A DNA stretch of 64,000 nt. Origin: Planomicrobium okeanokoites (lineage in GTDB: Bacteria; Bacillota; Bacilli; Bacillales_A; Planococcaceae). This document shows, in pieces, positions 60,218-64,000 of the stretch; the stretch's first letter is position 1, and each line of letters begins with the position of its first letter. Where the stretch lies: contig NZ_QQRS01000003.1 of assembly GCF_003428875.1 (NCBI RefSeq), positions 333,501 through 397,500 of the forward strand, in the 5' to 3' direction. The notes under the pieces were generated by a model. The model was given only the letters and a program-made list of their open reading frames with translations. It was not told the DNA's origin and did not search any database. A program made the position numbers and the translations under genes.

Positions 60218-60255
60218 TTTGTGCCGCCTGAAATCGATCAGAAGAGGTGAAGGTT

Positions 60256-61809
60256 TTGCCAGTCAGTCCAATGTTAAAAGAACAAAGTAAAATCGTCGTA
60301 TTAGATTTCGGCAGTCAGTATAATCAGTTGATCACACGCCGAATTCGTGAGCTTGGCGTCTATAGTGAACTGCATCCACACACAGTCACAGCTGAAGAAA
60401 TCAAGGAAATGAACGCTACCGGCATCATTTTTTCAGGTGGTCCGAATTCTGTATATGATAAAAATGCTTTTTCCATAGACGATGCGATTTTTGAAATGGG
60501 TCTTCCGATTCTGGGGATCTGCTACGGCATGCAGCTGATGGCTTTGCACTTGAAAGGCGACGTGAAAAAAGCGCAGAACCGTGAATACGGCAAAGCTGAA
60601 TTGAAATTGGTGAAGGAAAGCAAATTGTTTTCCGGCTTGCCTGAAGAACAAATTGTCTGGATGAGCCACGGCGACCTGGTTACCGAAGCGCCTCCAGGTT
60701 TCGATGTCATCGGTACGAGCGCTGGCTGTCCAATTGCATCCATGGCAGATGAGTCACGTGGATTCTACGGTGTCCAATTCCATCCGGAAGTCCGCCATTC
60801 AATCTATGGCAATGAATTGCTTCGTCAATTCGTTTTCGAAATCTGCGGTATGAGCGCGGATTGGTCGATGGAGAATTACATCGAACTTGAAATCGAAAAG
60901 ATCCGTGAAGAAGTCGGAGATAAAAAAGTTTTATGTGCCTTGAGCGGCGGAGTGGATTCTTCGGTTGTTGCAGTATTGATTCACCGGGCAATCGGGGACC
61001 AGCTGACTTGCATGTTCGTCGACCACGGACTGCTTCGTAAAGGCGAAGCGGAAAGCGTCATGAAAACTTTCGCTGACGGTTTTAACATGAACGTCATCAA
61101 AATCGATGCGCGCGACCGCTTCATGAACAAACTTGCAGGCGTGACGGATCCGGAACAAAAACGTAAAATCATTGGCAATGAATTCATCTATGTATTTGAT
61201 GATGAAGCTTCCAAATTGGAAGGCATGGATTTCCTGGCCCAAGGAACTTTGTATACGGATATTATCGAGAGCGGCACGACAACTGCCCAGACGATTAAAT
61301 CCCACCACAATGTCGGCGGACTGCCGGAAGACATGCAGTTCAAATTGATTGAACCACTGAATACTTTATTTAAAGATGAAGTGCGTGTCCTTGGCACAGA
61401 ACTGGGTATGCCTGATGAAATCGTCTGGCGTCAGCCGTTCCCGGGACCAGGACTGGGTATCCGGATTATGGGAGCGGTCACTGAAGAAAAACTTGAAATC
61501 GTCCGCGAATCTGATTGGATTCTGCGCGATGAAATCAGCAAAGCTGGTTTGGACCGCGATATATGGCAATACTTTACCGTTCTTCCTGACATCCGCAGCG
61601 TCGGTGTCATGGGCGATGCGCGTACCTATGATTACGCAATCGGCATCCGTGCCGTAACATCGATAGACGGTATGACTTCTGACTGGGCCCGCATTCCTTG
61701 GGATGTCCTCGAGAAAATCAGTGTCAGATTGGTCAACGAAGTGGATCACATCAACCGTGTACTCTACGACATCACGAGCAAGCCGCCAGCAACCATTGAA
61801 TGGGAATAA
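60256..61809 (+). CDS. guaA: GMP synthase (glutamine-hydrolysing)
   Basis: The roughly 517-residue enzyme makes GMP from XMP, ATP and glutamine. The N-terminal class I glutaminase has catalytic Cys89 in GICYGMQ and the FHPEV motif; the ATP-pyrophosphatase domain has the P-loop LSGGVDSSV; the C-terminal dimerisation domain ends in the typical [12 protein letters not shown] 60256 is preferred by position behind GAGGTGAAGG; ATG 60271 is the usual-looking alternative ([13 protein letters not shown]) but lies 17 bases from the site. Expression is set by the guanine riboswitch in its leader. Confidence 0.95.
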   Translation: MPVSPMLKEQSKIVVLDFGSQYNQLITRRIRELGVYSELHPHTVTAEEIKEMNATGIIFSGGPNSVYDKNAFSIDDAIFEMGLPILGICYGMQLMALHLKGDVKKAQNREYGKAELKLVKESKLFSGLPEEQIVWMSHGDLVTEAPPGFDVIGTSAGCPIASMADESRGFYGVQFHPEVRHSIYGNELLRQFVFEICGMSADWSMENYIELEIEKIREEVGDKKVLCALSGGVDSSVVAVLIHRAIGDQLTCMFVDHGLLRKGEAESVMKTFADGFNMNVIKIDARDRFMNKLAGVTDPEQKRKIIGNEFIYVFDDEASKLEGMDFLAQGTLYTDIIESGTTTAQTIKSHHNVGGLPEDMQFKLIEPLNTLFKDEVRVLGTELGMPDEIVWRQPFPGPGLGIRIMGAVTEEKLEIVRESDWILRDEISKAGLDRDIWQYFTVLPDIRSVGVMGDARTYDYAIGIRAVTSIDGMTSDWARIPWDVLEKISVRLVNEVDHINRVLYDITSKPPATIEWE

Positions 61810-61914
61810 AAGCTGAATCACGAACTAAAAGTTAAAAACTTTAACCATTGTTCGTGATTAGCCTTGTTAGCTGCAGGGAGATGTGTTATTCTACAATAGA
61901 AATTAAATAACGCT

Positions 61915-61981
61915 GTCGTATAATGTCGGGGATATGGCCCGAAAGTTTCTACCGAGTTACCGTAAATGACTCGACTACGAT
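61915..61981 (+). ncRNA. Purine riboswitch, guanine-type, upstream of pbuG
   Basis: The aptamer reads TCGTATAATGTCGGG (P1 5' strand and P2), GATATGGCCCGAAAG, TTTCTACCGAGTTACCG and TAAATGACTCGACTACGA, close to the guanine aptamer consensus. P1 is 61916-61920 with 61976-61980. The ligand-pairing base is C in CTCGACTACG, so it senses guanine or hypoxanthine, which fits the purine permease downstream. Confidence 0.94.
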
Positions 61982-61983
61982 TT

Positions 61984-62022
61984 AAGTCACGTTCCCATCT
62001 TTTTAAAGGGAGTCGGACTTTT
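61984..62022 (+). terminator. Riboswitch terminator before pbuG
   Basis: AAGTC..GTTCCC pairs with GGGAG..GACTT around a loop containing TCTTTTTAAA, followed by TTTTTC. A 24-base perfect palindrome (half-site TTTCTGAAATAA, 62021-62044) follows directly and may be an alternative hairpin. Confidence 0.78.
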
Positions 62023-62055
62023 TCTGAAATAATTATTTCAGAAATTAAAATCGAA

Positions 62056-62096
62056 GGGCGCATACGGCATTTTGCTGTATGCGTCCTTTTGTTTTA
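62056..62096 (+). terminator. Second terminator in the pbuG leader
   Basis: GGGCGCATACGGC pairs with GCTGTATGCGTCC (with G-U pairs) and is followed by TTTTGTTTT, 38 bases before the pbuG start codon. Confidence 0.78.
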
Positions 62097-62134
62097 ACTG
62101 CATTTTGCGGCAGCACGCGGAGGAAATAGAAAAA

Positions 62135-63472
62135 ATGAAGAAATATTTTCAGTTTGAAGAGCTTGGCACAAATTACCGCCGGGAATTTATTGGCGGTTTA
62201 ACAACCTTCTTGGCAATGGCTTATATCCTGGTAGTCAACCCGTTGACATTGACTTTGGCTTCGGTGCCTGACCTGCCCGATTCGATGCGTATGGATTACG
62301 GAGCTGTCTTCATGGCTACGGCTTTGGCTGCTGCAATTGGTTCGATATTGATGGGAGTGTTGGCGAAATACCCTATTGCTCTAGCGCCAGGAATGGGATT
62401 GAATGCATTCTTCGCGTATACGGTTATTTTAACTTACGGGATTCCTTGGCAGACTGCCTTAACCGGCGTGCTTTTTTCAGGTGTCATTTTTGTCCTTTTA
62501 ACATTAACGGGCGTTCGTGAAACGATCATTAATGCAATTCCTGCAGAATTGAAGTATGCAGTGGGTGCTGGGATCGGTCTTTACATCACTTTTATCGGGC
62601 TTCAAAATGCTGAGATCATCGTTGGCAATCCGGATACAATGGTAGGAATCGGCGATTTGACGAATCCTTCCACACTGCTTGCCATTTTCGGTTTATTTGT
62701 AACTGTCATCTTCATGGTCCGTGGATTTAAAGGCGGCATCTTCTTCGGAATCTTGATTGCTGCCGTGGTTGGAATGATTTTCGGAGTCGTCAATTTGCCG
62801 AGTGCTGTTATTGATTTGAACGTCCCAAGTATGGGTTCGACATTCGGTGTAGCTCTTGAACCGATCTTCAATGATTTCGGATCTCTGATGACTATTGAGT
62901 TTCTGGTCGTGGTATTAACTTTCCTGTTTGTCGATTTCTTTGATACAGCCGGAACTTTAGTTGCTGTTGCAAATCAGGCAGGTTTGATGAAAGACAATAA
63001 ATTACCGAGAGCAGGCAAAGCTCTTCTGGCTGATTCTATTGCGACTGTTGGTGGCGCGATTTTTGGTACGTCGACTACTACATCCTATATCGAATCGACT
63101 TCCGGAGTTGCGGCAGGAGCCCGTTCAGGATTTGCTTCTGTTGTCACCGGCGTCCTGTTCCTGGTAGCGATCCTCTTTTATCCGCTGCTTGAAGTTATCA
63201 CTAGTGCGGTCACTGCGCCGGCTTTGATAATCGTGGGTGTGCTGATGGTATCTTCATTGGGGCTGATTGACTGGAGCCGTTTCGAAATCGCTGTCCCAGC
63301 GTTCCTGACGATGATTGCTATGCCTTTGGGCTATAGTATCGCGACCGGGATTGCAATCGGATTTATTTTCTATCCGATTACAATGATAGCTGCAGGGAAA
63401 GGGAAGCAAGTCCACCCGATTATGTACGGACTGTTTGTAATATTTGTTCTGTACTTTATTTTCCTCGCTTAA
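62135..63472 (+). CDS. pbuG: Hypoxanthine/guanine permease (NCS2, AzgA-like)
   Basis: The 445-residue membrane protein has about 12-14 helices and the AzgA/PbuG motifs: YRREFIGGLTTFLAMAYILVVNP, ALAPGMGLNAFFAYTVIL, DFFDTAGTLVAVANQAGLM, and GTSTTTSYIESTSGVAAGARSG in pieces. It imports guanine and hypoxanthine with protons. ATG 62135 follows CGGAGG; an upstream frame from 62072 would start inside the leader terminator. It follows guaA as in B. subtilis and is controlled by its own guanine riboswitch. Confidence 0.95.
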   Translation: MKKYFQFEELGTNYRREFIGGLTTFLAMAYILVVNPLTLTLASVPDLPDSMRMDYGAVFMATALAAAIGSILMGVLAKYPIALAPGMGLNAFFAYTVILTYGIPWQTALTGVLFSGVIFVLLTLTGVRETIINAIPAELKYAVGAGIGLYITFIGLQNAEIIVGNPDTMVGIGDLTNPSTLLAIFGLFVTVIFMVRGFKGGIFFGILIAAVVGMIFGVVNLPSAVIDLNVPSMGSTFGVALEPIFNDFGSLMTIEFLVVVLTFLFVDFFDTAGTLVAVANQAGLMKDNKLPRAGKALLADSIATVGGAIFGTSTTTSYIESTSGVAAGARSGFASVVTGVLFLVAILFYPLLEVITSAVTAPALIIVGVLMVSSLGLIDWSRFEIAVPAFLTMIAMPLGYSIATGIAIGFIFYPITMIAAGKGKQVHPIMYGLFVIFVLYFIFLA

Positions 63473-63493
63473 GTGATGAGCTTAATGAGAGTG

Positions 63494-63523
63494 AAAGCCC
63501 GCCAAATTTTTGGCGGGCTTTTT
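63494..63523 (+). terminator. Intrinsic terminator of pbuG
   Basis: Stem AAAGCCCGCCAA with TTGGCGGGCTTT and TTTTT. Confidence 0.93.
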
Positions 63524-63800
63524 CAATGGCGATATTATATATAGAAGAAAGTCAAAAATTCCAGTTTGAGAATATGAGCTAGAAATTATCGGCTAATATT
63601 TATAACCCCATTACAAATGAGTTGGAAGTATAGTGCGCTGACCGTTTATAGAAATGAGGTGCTGGCGACAAAGAGCAGTTCTTAGTCAGAAGGAAGGCGC
63701 AGAATTGCAGTTATTTAAAACTCCGTCATTGCTTTGCATGTAAAGGAAATTATTCCTTTCAAAGTTGTAACTCTATTGTAATTTTATTGTGTGAAAATTC
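63524..63800. other. Intergenic region upstream of the rRNA promoters
   Basis: This 277-base AT-rich stretch has no supported gene. A short repeat AAGGAAATTATTCCTTTC (63747-63764) forms an AAGGAA/TTCCTT hairpin. Confidence 0.5.
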
Positions 63801-63809
63801 TGTTATAAT
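63801..63809 (+). promoter_or_regulatory. Extended -10 promoter, probable rRNA P1
   Basis: TGTTATAAT combines an extended TG motif with a perfect TATAAT. No good -35 is present. It lies upstream of the main rRNA promoter at 63848. Confidence 0.5.
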
Positions 63810-63847
63810 TAATGCAGTGACACCCTAAAGAAACTTTAATGTTTTTG

Positions 63848-63876
63848 TTGACATGTTATATGTCAGCTGGTATATT
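63848..63876 (+). promoter_or_regulatory. Probable rRNA operon promoter (P2)
   Basis: A perfect TTGACA (63848-63853), a 17-base spacer and TATATT (63871-63876) are followed by a leader that looks like a Bacillales 16S leader. This strength is typical of rrn promoters. Confidence 0.78.
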
Positions 63877-63882
63877 AATAAA

Positions 63883-64000
63883 GTCGCCAATGAGCGCGGC
63901 GTTAAATTTCAAACTTGAACCTTGAAAACTGAACAGCAAAACGTCAATAAACAACTTACTGATCAGTGCAAACAGATCAAAGCGAATCGTGCGTTCTTCG
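63883..64000 (+). other. Start of an rRNA operon leader (cut by window end)
   Basis: The transcript leader contains CTTGAACCTTGAAAACTGAACAG-like sequence (63917 onward), a motif commonly seen in Bacillales rRNA leaders and spacers. The 16S gene itself would begin just beyond the window. Confidence 0.6.

Noticed and set aside
1..64000. CRISPR arrays, tRNA genes, prophage or insertion sequences
   Set aside because: I saw no direct-repeat arrays, no tRNA-like cloverleaf with TTCGA arm, and no transposase, integrase or phage structural genes.

Overview
The window looks like a chromosomal segment of a low-to-moderate GC Gram-positive rod of the Bacillales, most likely Planococcaceae (Planococcus or a close relative). 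The reasons are strong AAGGAGG-type ribosome binding sites, frequent TTG and GTG starts, SigA promoters with 17-base spacers, Bacillus-type regulators (OhrR, BirA, CcpA and LacI sites), and a block moxR-DUF58-transglutaminase-guaA-pbuG in the same order as yeaC-yeaD-yebA-guaA-pbuG of Bacillus subtilis. I infer the genus; I could not search a database. I see no tRNA, CRISPR array, prophage or insertion sequence. An rRNA operon promoter and leader start at the right edge.

Layout. 1-1.5 kb: tail of a sugar ABC permease and a Gfo/Idh/MocA dehydrogenase. 1.5-16 kb: housekeeping and accessory genes, namely a GNAT protein, secreted M14 peptidase, PAP2 phosphatase, PPK2, luciferase-like oxidoreductase, the EAL protein YkuI, a YitT membrane protein, CapA, CysK and an amidase. 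It also holds two tiny hydrophobic genes of 28 and 29 codons that are easy to miss. 16-19.2 kb: a secreted subtilisin, then an NprR/PlcR-like (RRNPP) regulator followed at once by a 53-codon gene with a secretion signal and a short hydrophobic tail. This is a likely peptide-pheromone quorum-sensing cassette beside its probable protease target. 19.3-23.2 kb: an RNase H-like protein, an ohr-ohrR-gpx peroxide operon behind a 30-base perfect palindrome, and a DUF4397 surface protein with an MPTTG signal next to a class F sortase.

23-36 kb: a PAS-PAS-GGDEF-EAL protein, a PLP lyase with an aldo/keto reductase, a LysR regulator divergent from a GntP-type permease and a hydroxybutyrate-type dehydrogenase (with a cre site), then mixed enzymes and a BirA-controlled bioY. 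36.9-46.4 kb: a maltodextrin/isomaltooligosaccharide cluster made of a GH13 glucosidase, ROK kinase, MsmX-type ATPase, lipoprotein, two permeases, LacI regulator and a second GH13 enzyme. A third GH13 enzyme lies at 50.4 kb beyond pgi and a class B PBP. The imported sugar would be cut to glucose, phosphorylated by the ROK kinase and enter glycolysis through Pgi. 53-55.5 kb: the NAD salvage pair pncB-nadE. 55.6-63.5 kb: the yeaC-yebA-like operon, then guaA and pbuG, each behind its own guanine-type purine riboswitch with tandem terminators.

The strongest candidates for something undescribed are the RRNPP regulator/pheromone/protease module (16.1-19.2 kb), the sortase-substrate pair (21.7-23.2 kb), the attenuator-like leader of yitT (8.74-8.89 kb) and an unexplained hairpin-rich intergenic stretch at 52.85-52.98 kb.
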